A stretch of 61,894 nt of DNA from assembly GCF_030407815.1 (NCBI RefSeq), contig NZ_JASDCS010000014.1, positions 1-61,894 of the forward strand, written 5' to 3'. The notes beneath the pieces were generated by a model, which was not told the DNA's origin, searched no databases, and saw nothing but the letters and a program-made list of their open reading frames with translations. This document shows positions 28,725 through 37,318 of this stretch, in pieces. Origin of the DNA: Psychrobacter sp. APC 3281. Lineage in GTDB: Bacteria > Pseudomonadota > Gammaproteobacteria > Pseudomonadales > Moraxellaceae. Every line of letters starts with the position of its first letter. Position 1 is the stretch's first letter. The translations under genes and the position numbers were made by a program.

Positions 28725-31163
28725 ATGTCATTATTTGAATCAATCACTCAGTCAGAACCGACCAAAAAAATGACCATGGATGAGCCTGTTGAGTCTTTGT
28801 TTAGCACAACAGCGAGCAAACTAGTCGGTAAGCCAATCAACCGTGTTGACGGCTCGCTAAAGGTTAGTGGTCAAGCGCCTTATAGTGCTGAGATCCATTT
28901 AGACAATAAAGCGTACGGTGTCTTGGTCGGTGCGACCATTGCTAAAGGGCAAGTCCAGAATATCGATAGTAGTTCTTTAGACGGCATTCCTAATATTATC
29001 AAGGTCGTGACAGACCCTAAGCACTTCTTGCGTAATTCTCAGCAAGGTGGACTAAAAAAAGCGCCAAAGCAGGGAGCAACTGAGATTTTTTATCATGGTC
29101 AGCCTATTGCGGTGGTCATCGCTGAAACCTTTGAAGCAGCAACAGAAGGGGCAAATGCGCTTAAAGTCACTTATAAAGATGAGACTGACCAAGCGGCATT
29201 GAATTTTACCAAAGAGTTGTCTAACGCCCATGCAGTCGATGAGAAAAAAGGCTCTGATAAAAATTATGTTCAAGGCGATCCTGAGCAAGGATTGGCTGAT
29301 GCTGAAGTAACACTAGATCGCTTTTATCATACGCCAAGTCAAAACAGCTCAGCGATGGAGCCACATGCGACATTGGCACATTGGGAAGGCGATAAGCTCG
29401 TTCTTTATACGGCCAATCAAATGCTGGCGTCTTGTAAGCAGCAAGTGATGGATGCGCTAGACTTAAATAAAGATCAAGTTCAGCTAATCGCGCACTATGT
29501 TGGTGGCGGGTTTGGTAGTAAGCTTGGCATTGCGCCTGAGTCTATTGCCGCTGCTATCGCTTCAAAAGAGCTTGGACGTCCGGTATTGATTACCATGACG
29601 CGTCCACAAGTGATGGAAGCGACAGTCAGACGCTCAAATACTCGTCAGCGCATTGCGATTGGCTGCGATAAGGATGGCGTTATCGATACGTTGATTCACG
29701 ATACCATTTCTAGTAATTTGCCAGACGAGGCGTTCTTTGAGCCAACTGCCTTGTCTACGCACTATCTATACAGTGGTAAAAACCGCCGTGTAAATTATGA
29801 AATGGTCGACATGAACCAAGTATTGTCAGGCTCAATGCGTGCACCTGGCGAAGCGGTCGGTATGATTGCTGTTGAATGTGCAATGGATGAATTGGCTGCG
29901 CAATTGGACCTTGATCCTATAGAGCTGCGCCGCCGTAATGAACCCGAAAAAGACCCTAGTAAAGACATTCCATTTTCGACGCGCCAGCTAATTGCCTGTA
30001 TGGAGCAAGGTGCTGAGCAGTTTGGTTGGAGTCAGCGTAACACAAAGCCTGCCAGTCAGTTAGAAGGCGACTGGTGGATAGGAACGGGCATGGCTGCTGC
30101 CGCACGTGGTAATCAGTTACAGTCTTCTGAAGCGCGAGCAACGCTGCAAATCGATAAGTCAAAAGCGCTTGGTGTCAAAGCAATTATCGAGACAGACATG
30201 ACGGATATTGGTACTGGGTCTTATACAGTGTTTTCTCAGGTAGCAGCAGACCTGTTAGGACTACCTATTGACCATATTGAGATGAAACTGGGTGATAGTG
30301 CCTTGCCACCTGCATCAGGTTCTGGTGGTAGCTGGGGCGCAGCGAGTGCAGGGAGTGGTGTCTACCTTGCTTGTGAGCAGTTGCGTGAGATGCTAGCAGC
30401 AAAAGTCGGTCTATACCCTGATACGATTCAGCTAGATAATGGTCAAATTAAGCAAGTAGGTAAGCACAATTTAACAACGGTAGAGGCAGCCAAAGAGAAC
30501 GGTCAAGCGTTCGCTGATAGTACTATTGATAAAATATCAAAAACTACAGGAGTTTCATTTTCAGAGAATGTATTAGAAGAACAGTCAGAATCAGAAAAAT
30601 ATAATTTTGACAATACAGAATCATATGCGCTTGCTGACGTGATCGCAGGCTATGAGGAACAAAAAGTCAGTGCCAAAGGACAGATAAAGCCAGGTAAAAA
30701 TGATAAAAAGTATCGTCAGTCTTCTTTTGGTGCAAACTTCGCTGAAGTGGCCGTGCATAAAGTCACGGGTGAGATCCGAGTAAAACGCATGACAGGCGCA
30801 TTTGCCGCAGGTCGTATTCTTAACCATAAAACAGCGACTTCGCAATGCTATGGCGGTATGGTATTTGGTATTGGTTCAGCGTTAATGGAAGAGGTCATCC
30901 ATGATAAACGTGACGGTCGCCTATGTAACCATGACCTCGCTGAGTATCATGTGCCAGTCAATGCCGACGTACCGCAGTTAGATGTGATATTGGTCGAAGA
31001 GGATGATCCTTATACCAACCCAATGCATATCAAGGGTATTGGTGAGACTGCTATTGCTGGTGCTGCCGCTGCAATTGCTAACGCTGTTTACAATGCCGTC
31101 GGCGTACGTGTTTATGATTTTCCGATTACGCTTGATAAGCTGCTTTACGAGATGCCAGAGTAA
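28725..31163 (+). CDS. Aldehyde oxidoreductase molybdenum-binding subunit (PaoC/YagR-like)
   Basis: The catalytic molybdopterin subunit, 812 aa. Molybdenum-site features are GGGFGSKLG (around residue 260), the SMRAPGE loop and the base Glu774 in KGIGETAIAGAA. GSGGSWGAASAGSG near residue 530 contacts the cofactor. It is clearly longer than E. coli PaoC (about 730 aa). Much of the excess is an AT-rich, Lys/Glu/Ser-rich segment at about residues 585-655 before KYRQSSFGANFAEV. It follows PaoB by two bases. The likely cofactor is molybdopterin cytosine dinucleotide, as a MocA-type gene lies downstream. The substrate is probably an aldehyde; aromatic aldehydes are used by PaoABC. Confidence 0.92.
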   Translation: MSLFESITQSEPTKKMTMDEPVESLFSTTASKLVGKPINRVDGSLKVSGQAPYSAEIHLDNKAYGVLVGATIAKGQVQNIDSSSLDGIPNIIKVVTDPKHFLRNSQQGGLKKAPKQGATEIFYHGQPIAVVIAETFEAATEGANALKVTYKDETDQAALNFTKELSNAHAVDEKKGSDKNYVQGDPEQGLADAEVTLDRFYHTPSQNSSAMEPHATLAHWEGDKLVLYTANQMLASCKQQVMDALDLNKDQVQLIAHYVGGGFGSKLGIAPESIAAAIASKELGRPVLITMTRPQVMEATVRRSNTRQRIAIGCDKDGVIDTLIHDTISSNLPDEAFFEPTALSTHYLYSGKNRRVNYEMVDMNQVLSGSMRAPGEAVGMIAVECAMDELAAQLDLDPIELRRRNEPEKDPSKDIPFSTRQLIACMEQGAEQFGWSQRNTKPASQLEGDWWIGTGMAAAARGNQLQSSEARATLQIDKSKALGVKAIIETDMTDIGTGSYTVFSQVAADLLGLPIDHIEMKLGDSALPPASGSGGSWGAASAGSGVYLACEQLREMLAAKVGLYPDTIQLDNGQIKQVGKHNLTTVEAAKENGQAFADSTIDKISKTTGVSFSENVLEEQSESEKYNFDNTESYALADVIAGYEEQKVSAKGQIKPGKNDKKYRQSSFGANFAEVAVHKVTGEIRVKRMTGAFAAGRILNHKTATSQCYGGMVFGIGSALMEEVIHDKRDGRLCNHDLAEYHVPVNADVPQLDVILVEEDDPYTNPMHIKGIGETAIAGAAAAIANAVYNAVGVRVYDFPITLDKLLYEMPE

Positions 31164-31188
31164 TTTTTTAAGCCATATGTACGACAGG

Positions 31189-31214
31189 AACCCGCTTAAT
31201 GAGCGGGTTTTTAT
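31189..31214 (+). terminator. Hairpin terminator inside the molybdoenzyme gene cluster
   Basis: AACCCGCT and AGCGGGTT form a short GC-rich stem with a 5-base loop and a TTTTT tail, just after the PaoC-like stop. It would reduce transcription into the XdhC and MocA genes, letting enzyme subunits be made in excess over the maturation factors. Confidence 0.85.
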
Positions 31215-31274
31215 AACTCAATCAGCAGTATATTTCGTCATTATCAAGAAAATAACTACCAAATAAGAGGCGTT

Positions 31275-32600
31275 ATGAATCAGGTCGCTGACATTCTTAA
31301 TCTGGCAATCAAAGCTAAGCAACAAGGTATTGACGCTGTATTGGCAACGGTTGTACGTACTGAAGGCTCAGCATATCGCCGTGCTGGCGCGATGATGCTT
31401 ATCTGTGAGGATGGTCGCTCAGTTGGGATGATTAGTGGTGGCTGCTTGGAGCCGCATATTATCAAACGTGCCTTTTGGCTTACTCGTAACGGTGCCAATG
31501 TGCAAGTTTATCAGACGGGTGATGACATTCAATATGCTGACGATGGCCAAGCGCAAGCAGGTGTGAAGCGAACTAACTCTGATATATATGATGAGCCAGA
31601 TAGCGATTTAGATGATGATTTAGATGACGCGGACTTTGATGAGCTAAATTTTGGATTGGGCTGTAATGGGCGAGTGCATGTATTGTTTGAGCGACTAACG
31701 ACAGCAACGCCATTGTTAGAGACCATCCGTAATGTTCGACGTACTCAGCAGCCGATTACTGTAGCGACTTTAATTCGTGCTAACGACTATCAGCATCAAG
31801 ATTCCATATCGCAAAACAGTGATAATTTGCAAATTGGGATACGTATTAATTTAGATGAATACCGTAGTTTGGGAAGCGTTTCTGCACTAGGAAAAACAGC
31901 TCTTTCAAGCATACTTGCCAATACTGTAGAAGAATTAGCACAACATAAGCTGTCTGATAAAAATGCCGAATATGTGATAGTAGAAAACGGCGACGTAAAT
32001 ACAGAGTGGCTTGTGCAACGCCTGCAACCACAATTGCGTCTATTGGTTTGCGGTGCAGGTAATGACGTGATGCCACTGGTGACCATGGCCAAGCTACAAG
32101 ATTGGCATGTGACAGTTATAGATAGCCGCGCGCAATATGCGACGCGTATGCGGTTTCCTCAAGCAGACGCTGTGATGTCGCTATCTTTAGAGGACAGTGA
32201 GACTTTGCTTGAGCTTAGTAACAACGCAGCAGTTGCTCTGATGTCACACAGCTTAAGTCAAGATCGCGCGCGCCTAGCTGTACTGCTCGAGCATTCAAAC
32301 AATTATAAATACTTAGGACAATTAGGGCCGCGCTATCGTACCGAACGCTTGATTAATGAGATTAGAGTGAACCTTAGCAATCCTGCTATGTTAGAAGCGG
32401 GCATTCATAAATTACATTATCCGATTGGTTATAAGCTGGGCGGAGATGGCCCTGAGGCACTTGCGCTCGGTATCATGGCAGAGATTAATGCGGTCATGCA
32501 CGATCAAAACGCTTCAGTAAATGGTTCACAAAGTAATCTCTCAAATATCTCAGCGGTGAGTAGTGATATAGATGCCAATACTGTCCAGAGTGGCGTATGA
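31275..32600 (+). CDS. XdhC-family molybdenum cofactor insertion protein
   Basis: A 441-aa XdhC/CoxI-family chaperone that binds mature molybdenum cofactor and inserts it into the PaoC-like subunit, the role of PaoD in E. coli. The N-terminal domain has ATVVRTEGSAYRRAGAMM and GMISGGCLEP (residues about 20-60). A C-terminal Rossmann domain starts at LLVCGAGNDVMPLV (about 260). An acidic insert of about 20 residues with repeated Asp/Leu (about 103-120), placed before FGLGCNGRVH, and a Ser/Asn-rich C-terminal tail make it longer than usual. The stop overlaps the next ATG (ATGA). Confidence 0.9.
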   Translation: MNQVADILNLAIKAKQQGIDAVLATVVRTEGSAYRRAGAMMLICEDGRSVGMISGGCLEPHIIKRAFWLTRNGANVQVYQTGDDIQYADDGQAQAGVKRTNSDIYDEPDSDLDDDLDDADFDELNFGLGCNGRVHVLFERLTTATPLLETIRNVRRTQQPITVATLIRANDYQHQDSISQNSDNLQIGIRINLDEYRSLGSVSALGKTALSSILANTVEELAQHKLSDKNAEYVIVENGDVNTEWLVQRLQPQLRLLVCGAGNDVMPLVTMAKLQDWHVTVIDSRAQYATRMRFPQADAVMSLSLEDSETLLELSNNAAVALMSHSLSQDRARLAVLLEHSNNYKYLGQLGPRYRTERLINEIRVNLSNPAMLEAGIHKLHYPIGYKLGGDGPEALALGIMAEINAVMHDQNASVNGSQSNLSNISAVSSDIDANTVQSGV

Positions 32601-33319
32601 GTAAGCGTGCATTTACAGAAGGTGCTGAACATACAGAAAGTACGGAACAGCAGAGCCAAAACCATGCGGTCATCATCTTAGCAAGTGGCCTCAGCCAGCG
32701 TCTTGGCCAACCCAAGCAGCTACTCGTTAAGAGTGGCGAGCCATTGATTACTTATATGACTCGACTGGCAATAACGACCAATCCGCAAGTTATTGTCATT
32801 GTCATTCCTGATAATTATCATTTGCTTGCTAGTATGATGACAGAGTTGGCCAATCAATATCCAACGGTTCAAATAGTGGTGAACTCGCAAGCTAATACTG
32901 GTATGGCGCATAGTTTGAGTCTGGGTATTGAGACAATTGCTGATTTTAAATCGACTTCAATCGAACGAGTGCTAATCATGGGAGTCGATCAAGTATTATT
33001 AGATGAGCCACATTTAACGGCTTTGCTAGCGGGCAAGCAGACGGTAGTGGCTAGTCGCTATCACAATTGGCGACGTTTAGCGAAACATCAAAATCGAGAT
33101 AAAACGGTATCTGATATCATGGGTCTACCTTTAGCAATTAATTATAAACTGCTGAGACAGTGGCAGTCAGAATTGATAGGAGATAAAGGGCTTCGTCACC
33201 TCATTAGAGGATTGCCCGCTGATCAAATAAGTGAGGTCGGTAATGACCAAATTAGCTACGATATTGATACGCCCGAGCAACTAGCATTTGCCAAACAACA
33301 AGGCTGGCTTGATAGCTAA
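32597..33319 (+). CDS. Molybdenum cofactor cytidylyltransferase (MocA-like)
   Basis: A 240-aa nucleotidyltransferase that would add CMP to molybdopterin to make the MCD form used by PaoABC-type enzymes. The NTP-binding loop is LASGLSQRLGQPKQLL (residues about 27-42) and the metal Asp is in VLIMGVDQVLLDEPH. The family includes MocA and MobA; the PKQLL variant and its place after an XdhC gene favour MocA. It is translationally coupled to the XdhC gene and ends the cluster. Confidence 0.88.
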   Translation: MSKRAFTEGAEHTESTEQQSQNHAVIILASGLSQRLGQPKQLLVKSGEPLITYMTRLAITTNPQVIVIVIPDNYHLLASMMTELANQYPTVQIVVNSQANTGMAHSLSLGIETIADFKSTSIERVLIMGVDQVLLDEPHLTALLAGKQTVVASRYHNWRRLAKHQNRDKTVSDIMGLPLAINYKLLRQWQSELIGDKGLRHLIRGLPADQISEVGNDQISYDIDTPEQLAFAKQQGWLDS

Positions 33320-33367
33320 CCTGATTAATTTAATTGATTTTGAACAGTATTCATTTTGAACAACGAA

Positions 33368-33943
33368 ATGCGAGAGAATAAAATTATAAATACGATAGAA
33401 ACCGAACGACTGTACCTTAGACAATGGCAAGCGAGCGACTTTGCGCCATTCGCTGAGATGAACGCTAACCCTGAAGTAATGGAATACTTTCCTAAATTAT
33501 TAACTGCTTCGATGAGTAATACTATCGCCAAAAAATGCCAGTCACTGATTGATGATAATGGGTGGGGTTTTTGGGCGGTGAGTCTAAAAGAGACAGATAC
33601 TTTTATTGGTATGGTTGGGTTAAATCATGCGCATGCCGACATGCCATTTTCTCCTGCTGTCGAGATTGCTTGGCGGCTACATAATGACTATTGGGGATTA
33701 GGGTATGCGACTGAAGCTGCCCGAGCATCTCTGAATTTTGCCTTTGTTGAGCTAGGGATTGAGGAAGTAGTTTCATTTACAGCAGTCATTAATAAGCGCT
33801 CACAACTGGTTATGGAGCGCCTTGGTATGACCAATACACAGAAGGATTTTTTTCACCCTATGCTTGAGTCTAATCATCGGCTCGCTGAGCATGTGCTGTA
33901 CAAAATAACTCGGCAGCAATGGCAGGATACTGTGCTTACTTAA
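33368..33943 (+). CDS. GNAT-family N-acetyltransferase
   Basis: A 191-aa acetyltransferase of the RimJ/RimL type. The opening IETERLYLRQWQASDFAPFA is typical, and the acetyl-CoA region is around residues 110-130 (WRLHNDYWGLGYATEAARAS). It could modify a protein N-terminus, an amine antibiotic or a metabolite; the sequence does not say which. ATG 33368 is used; a TTG twelve bases upstream is also open. It lies about 50 bases after the MocA-like gene and converges on a methyltransferase gene. Confidence 0.87.
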   Translation: MRENKIINTIETERLYLRQWQASDFAPFAEMNANPEVMEYFPKLLTASMSNTIAKKCQSLIDDNGWGFWAVSLKETDTFIGMVGLNHAHADMPFSPAVEIAWRLHNDYWGLGYATEAARASLNFAFVELGIEEVVSFTAVINKRSQLVMERLGMTNTQKDFFHPMLESNHRLAEHVLYKITRQQWQDTVLT

Positions 33944-33962
33944 TTGCATTGACGGCTGGCTT

Positions 33963-34643
33963 TTACTCTGTTTGGCTACTATTATCACGCGAAAACGTCA
34001 GAATATGCCCTTTAAATGGTAAGTCTAGATAAGTCGTATTTTCAGGTTTTACATGCTTACTACTAAAGCCAAACTCAGTCATCTTATTGGTTAGCTTGTT
34101 TTTGCGACCGCGACCAGGATCGACCACGATGACCTCGCAAGTCGGCATAGCATGACGGTCAATGAACTCGGCTAATATGTCAATGTGTTGGTCTTCATAG
34201 AGTAGGTCACTACCGATAATCATATCAAACTTACCAAGATGGCTATTGTCCTCTGCCCAATCTAAACGCTCAAAATTAATCTCTTTGTTATTATTCAGCG
34301 TGGTATTCCTATCAAGGAAATACTCAACCGTTGGATGATAGTCAGTCGCTGTGATGTCCGCATGCCTATGATTCAGTAGCAGACTAGATAGCGCCATACC
34401 GCAGCCAACTTCCAAGATACGTTTGCCTGCAATATCGTAATCAAGCATATGATTGGCCAGCACCAAGCTTGACGGCCATATCACCCCAAACATCGGCCAA
34501 GAAGCGGAGCAAATGCCAAGTTTTAACGCTTCGTCATCAGGGTCACTAAATTGTTGATTGTCACGTAGTGTACAAATATGAATGTCGGTGTTGCCAATTT
34601 CAATCGTTTGATAACGCACGCGCACAGTGGTCAGCGAAGTCAT
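33963..34643 (-). CDS. Class I SAM-dependent methyltransferase (METTL21-like)
   Basis: A 226-aa Rossmann methyltransferase. The SAM-binding motif is RILEVGCGMALSSLLL (residues about 82-97), the second strand is ITATDYHP and the motif after it is FDMIIGSDLLYED. The general pattern resembles the Methyltransf_16 group, whose members methylate lysines in chaperones and elongation factors. The substrate is unknown. It is transcribed alone toward the GNAT gene with almost no gap. Confidence 0.85.
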   Translation of the reverse strand: MTSLTTVRVRYQTIEIGNTDIHICTLRDNQQFSDPDDEALKLGICSASWPMFGVIWPSSLVLANHMLDYDIAGKRILEVGCGMALSSLLLNHRHADITATDYHPTVEYFLDRNTTLNNNKEINFERLDWAEDNSHLGKFDMIIGSDLLYEDQHIDILAEFIDRHAMPTCEVIVVDPGRGRKNKLTNKMTEFGFSSKHVKPENTTYLDLPFKGHILTFSRDNSSQTE

Positions 34644-35062
34644 AAACTGTCCTAAAAAATAAGCAAGAATGCAAGGTTTGGCAGGGGTTGCCGATTTCGG
34701 TAGGGTACAACGTTGAAAAAGATAATTAAAATGTTGGAAGCGGTATAGATGTTTGAATGATTAGAGATTTGTGGCAACTTAAGTCGTGGCAAGAAAATAC
34801 TTAAGTATGTGAGGAGAGTATGACCTAAATTCTCACAAGTTATTGTTAATTCTGAGAGTATTGTTATTGCTGCGTAGAGTTGGCTGATATTAAAGAGTGA
34901 TATAGATAAAAATGGTACGAAAAAGATTTATATGAGAATAAGCGGTGCGCTTGATTTTAGCTAAGCGCACTGCTTATGCTCGCGTAAAAGATTGAGATTA
35001 GGCATCATATCAGTCGATACAGTGGAATGAATTAAGCGAGTTAAATCAGTTAAGAAACCTCC
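34644..35062. other. Intergenic region with a stem-loop
   Basis: A 419-base stretch without a gene. It holds the hairpin at 34942-34974. Otherwise it is AT-rich and contains the promoter of the methyltransferase gene on its left side. A good Shine-Dalgarno (GAGGAG) near 34810 is followed by ATG ACC TAA, so it does not start a gene. Confidence 0.4.
34942..34974 (-). terminator. Possible terminator of the roadblock/PAS cluster
   Basis: AAGCGGTGCGCTT and AAGCGCACTGCTT form a 13-bp stem with one wobble pair and a 10-base loop. It lies about 90 bases downstream of the last gene of the minus-strand cluster. The T-tract on the minus strand is poor (ATTCTCATAT), so function as an intrinsic terminator is uncertain. 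Confidence 0.45.
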
Positions 35063-35689
35063 TTAGTTAAGAAATCTCAATCCAGACGTTTTAAGTGCCC
35101 ATACCAGCTCGACAAAAGCCCGACTATTGGTCAAAGGTTCGCCATCGATGATGAGAACGTAGCCTGCATTATCTATCCATAAAAACACAAAGCTGGTCTC
35201 AGGAATGAGTAGGTCAACCTGCTGAAAAAACGAGATTGCCTGACTCTCTACTGCCCATCCACGTTGCTTTTGGCGAAGCATAAAGCCTGAAAAATCAGCG
35301 GCGGCGACACTGAGCATGTCCGCTTCTTCTTGACTATAGCCAACTCGCGCTAAACAAAACCCTTCATCAGAGCCGATCGCGGCACGGCGTTTACCAGACA
35401 AGCTCGCCACGACATAAGGCAAAAACTGGTCCAATGGTAAGTTAGGTGCTGGTAAAAACAGTGACAGCTTTTCAATCCAGCCTTGTTCTATAAAACTCTG
35501 TAGCCAGTCATCAGAATAACGCTGAAGCCAGTCAGCAGCAAGCAGCGTCTGATCATAAGACAGCAAATCCTGTAATGCTAGCTGCTCATCAGTCGGTTCG
35601 TTCTGTGAAAACGCTTCAAAAATACCAGCTGGCGTCAGAGTAAGATAGGTTTTATCAGCATTTAAGTAAGAAGACATAGTAACTACCAT
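35063..35689 (-). CDS. Uncharacterised protein with a C-terminal roadblock-like region
   Basis: A 208-aa soluble protein I cannot name. The N-terminal half is acidic and helical (LSYDQTLLAADWLQRYSDDW and similar). The C-terminal ~105 residues resemble a roadblock/LC7 domain by eye: IGSDEGFCLARVGYSQEEAD aligns with ISNDGLMIASALPTGVDEDR of the upstream gene, followed by matching helix and strand order and a final VELVWALKTSGL helix. It is the last gene of the minus-strand cluster that begins with a true roadblock protein. The domain call is an inference from one visual alignment. ATG 35677 is an alternative start. Confidence 0.6.
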   Translation of the reverse strand: MVVTMSSYLNADKTYLTLTPAGIFEAFSQNEPTDEQLALQDLLSYDQTLLAADWLQRYSDDWLQSFIEQGWIEKLSLFLPAPNLPLDQFLPYVVASLSGKRRAAIGSDEGFCLARVGYSQEEADMLSVAAADFSGFMLRQKQRGWAVESQAISFFQQVDLLIPETSFVFLWIDNAGYVLIIDGEPLTNSRAFVELVWALKTSGLRFLN

Positions 35690-35730
35690 TATGATAAAAG
35701 TGATTAATAAGTGACGAATTAGGCTTTCAT

Positions 35731-35812
35731 ATCGTTGAGTTCAAATAATTTCGATACAAGGAAACCGAGCGTAAGTTATACATTAGTATGCTTAGCGAGG
35801 ATGACGATGTAG
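35731..35812 (-). repeat. Dispersed intergenic repeat, copy C (reverse orientation)
   Basis: The reverse complement contains CTCGGTTTCCTTGTATCGAA and then ATTATTTGAACTCAACGATA, which line up with the copies at 37861-37947 and 17317-17366. Similarity to the 37861 copy continues outward (GCTAAGC, TACTA, TGTA). It lies directly after the stop of the gene ending at 35818. Confidence 0.6.
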
Positions 35813-35817
35813 CGGAT

Positions 35818-36441
35818 TTATATGGATTTGACTATAGTTTGATCGAGATGTTGTTGGCAATTGTCCCAACGCGCATCGAACTGCCAATCACTTCTACCCA
35901 AGCGAAACCATACCAACGAAAATGCGAGACGATCATTGCGCGCAGTACAATGGGCAAAAAACTCATTTTCGATTTGCTCAATCGTACCCCAGTCTTCGTC
36001 CTCACGCGCTTGCATCAGCTCAGTGGTGATGTCTTTAGCGATTTCTCGGGCATCGTCGCTGCTGATACGCAGCCGTTGCTTTTGCTCATTGAGAGAAGGG
36101 GATATCAGCACACTCCAACGAGTGGCCAACATACTATTGCGCTGAATGTATCTTTTCTTATCAATGCAATCGCGAAAGCCTTGCTGGACATGAGGATACA
36201 AACGATCTTTGATACGAGTAAATAGGTTGTTTACATCATATGGGATATCAAACCAGCACCCATAAAAAAAGTCCGCTACAGCACCTTGTAACGGCTCTTT
36301 CTCCGTCAACAGTAACGCTGCATTGATACGCTGCTCATGAAAGTGACGGTTGTTGGGTGCCAAAAATACTTTACGAGAGTAAAACCGAAATACTCGGTGC
36401 GCGACTCTTTCATTTTCTTTGATCAGGTCTGAATCAGACAT
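35818..36441 (-). CDS. Uncharacterised 207-aa protein of the roadblock/PAS cluster
   Basis: A soluble, charged, mostly helical protein with no signal peptide, membrane segment or motif that I recognise. Aromatic and basic residues are common in the first third (VAHRVFRFYSRKVF, FFYGCWFDIPYDVNNLF); the middle is rich in Arg/Lys/Asp/Glu; and the end has LAFSLVWFRLGRSDWQFD. AGGAGG lies 8 bases before the ATG, a very strong ribosome-binding site. The 145-codon frame on the opposite strand here is a shadow. It lies between the PhnD-like gene and the roadblock-like gene and probably works with them. Confidence 0.75.
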   Translation of the reverse strand: MSDSDLIKENERVAHRVFRFYSRKVFLAPNNRHFHEQRINAALLLTEKEPLQGAVADFFYGCWFDIPYDVNNLFTRIKDRLYPHVQQGFRDCIDKKRYIQRNSMLATRWSVLISPSLNEQKQRLRISSDDAREIAKDITTELMQAREDEDWGTIEQIENEFFAHCTARNDRLAFSLVWFRLGRSDWQFDARWDNCQQHLDQTIVKSI

Positions 36442-36565
36442 AATAATACCCTCCTGTCATCGCTATTATTACGACGGTGCTTGCTTCAGTGATAATGATG
36501 TCATACGACAAACGATGATGTAATCCAGAGAAATAGCGCTTGATATCAATATAATGATTGAGCGA

Positions 36566-37315
36566 CTAATCCAATAATGTCTGCATCAAATCAATCATAA
36601 ATTCGGCATCTTCTTCGCTCATTGGCTCAAATCCTTGAGGCATGCCAAGCTCAGCCAATGCTTCTTTACCATCTGCATCGTTGTGCAAATTGAGGATGGC
36701 TTCTAGAAAGATTTGTGCATCGGGAAAGTCTTCTTTGACTAGTAACACATGACTGATATCAGCCAAGTCACTTTCGATAAGTATCGATAGCTGAGTCTTG
36801 GTCAAGCGTGAAAAGCTATGAAAAATCTCTGCCAAAAAGAACGCGACTTGGGCTTCACCTTTAATGACTTTTCGGGCAGCCGCTTGATAGGTCTCGGTCA
36901 CATCCCAGTTGAGATCAGACGCTTCTATATCGACGGCTTCTAGCAATCGCAAGCCAATCAGTTTGACATCTCGGTTGTCAGCCATCGCGACAGTAGCCCC
37001 TGCTTGAATGTCTTCCAAACGGCTAATAGCGCTATTGGCTGCTGCTGCAATGACCATCTCATCAGACTTGCCGATAGGTCGGGCAATGGCTCGATAGCCT
37101 TGCTCTCGGATGAGAGTGGCTGCATCAAAAGGGTTGGCATAAATGATTTGAATGTCACCAACATCAATGACCTGCTCTTGCTCAGCGTGAGAGGCAGGGA
37201 TATTAAGATGCATGTTTAAGTTGGCACGTTTTTGAATCAAGGTGTTGAACATGTGCCAGCCTGCAAAGCGGTCAGGCGAAAAATCAGGGGCGATTAACAT
37301 ATTATGTGTCGTCAT
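36566..37315 (-). CDS. PhnD-like binding protein without a signal peptide
   Basis: A 249-aa protein resembling the phosphate/phosphonate ABC-transporter binding proteins (PhnD family). The type-2 periplasmic-binding fold is suggested by IIYANPFDAATLIREQGYRA near residues 58-77, ATVAMADNRDVKLIGLRLLE and the hinge segment VIKGEAQVAFFLAEIFHSF. It starts MTTHNMLIAPDFSPDRF with no signal or lipobox, so it is cytoplasmic and no transporter genes lie near it. It is only 3 bases after the PAS gene, so the two are tightly coupled. A sensory use of a ligand-binding fold is more likely than transport. Confidence 0.75.
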   Translation of the reverse strand: MTTHNMLIAPDFSPDRFAGWHMFNTLIQKRANLNMHLNIPASHAEQEQVIDVGDIQIIYANPFDAATLIREQGYRAIARPIGKSDEMVIAAAANSAISRLEDIQAGATVAMADNRDVKLIGLRLLEAVDIEASDLNWDVTETYQAAARKVIKGEAQVAFFLAEIFHSFSRLTKTQLSILIESDLADISHVLLVKEDFPDAQIFLEAILNLHNDADGKEALAELGMPQGFEPMSEEDAEFMIDLMQTLLD

Positions 37316-37318
37316 GAC

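Noticed and set aside
34805..34840. Small gene behind the GAGGAG near 34810
   Set aside because: The ATG that follows is stopped after two codons (ATG ACC TAA).
35788..36225. 145-codon frame on the plus strand
   Set aside because: It is antisense to the 207-aa gene, which has an excellent ribosome-binding site; no ribosome-binding site or recognisable family on the plus strand.
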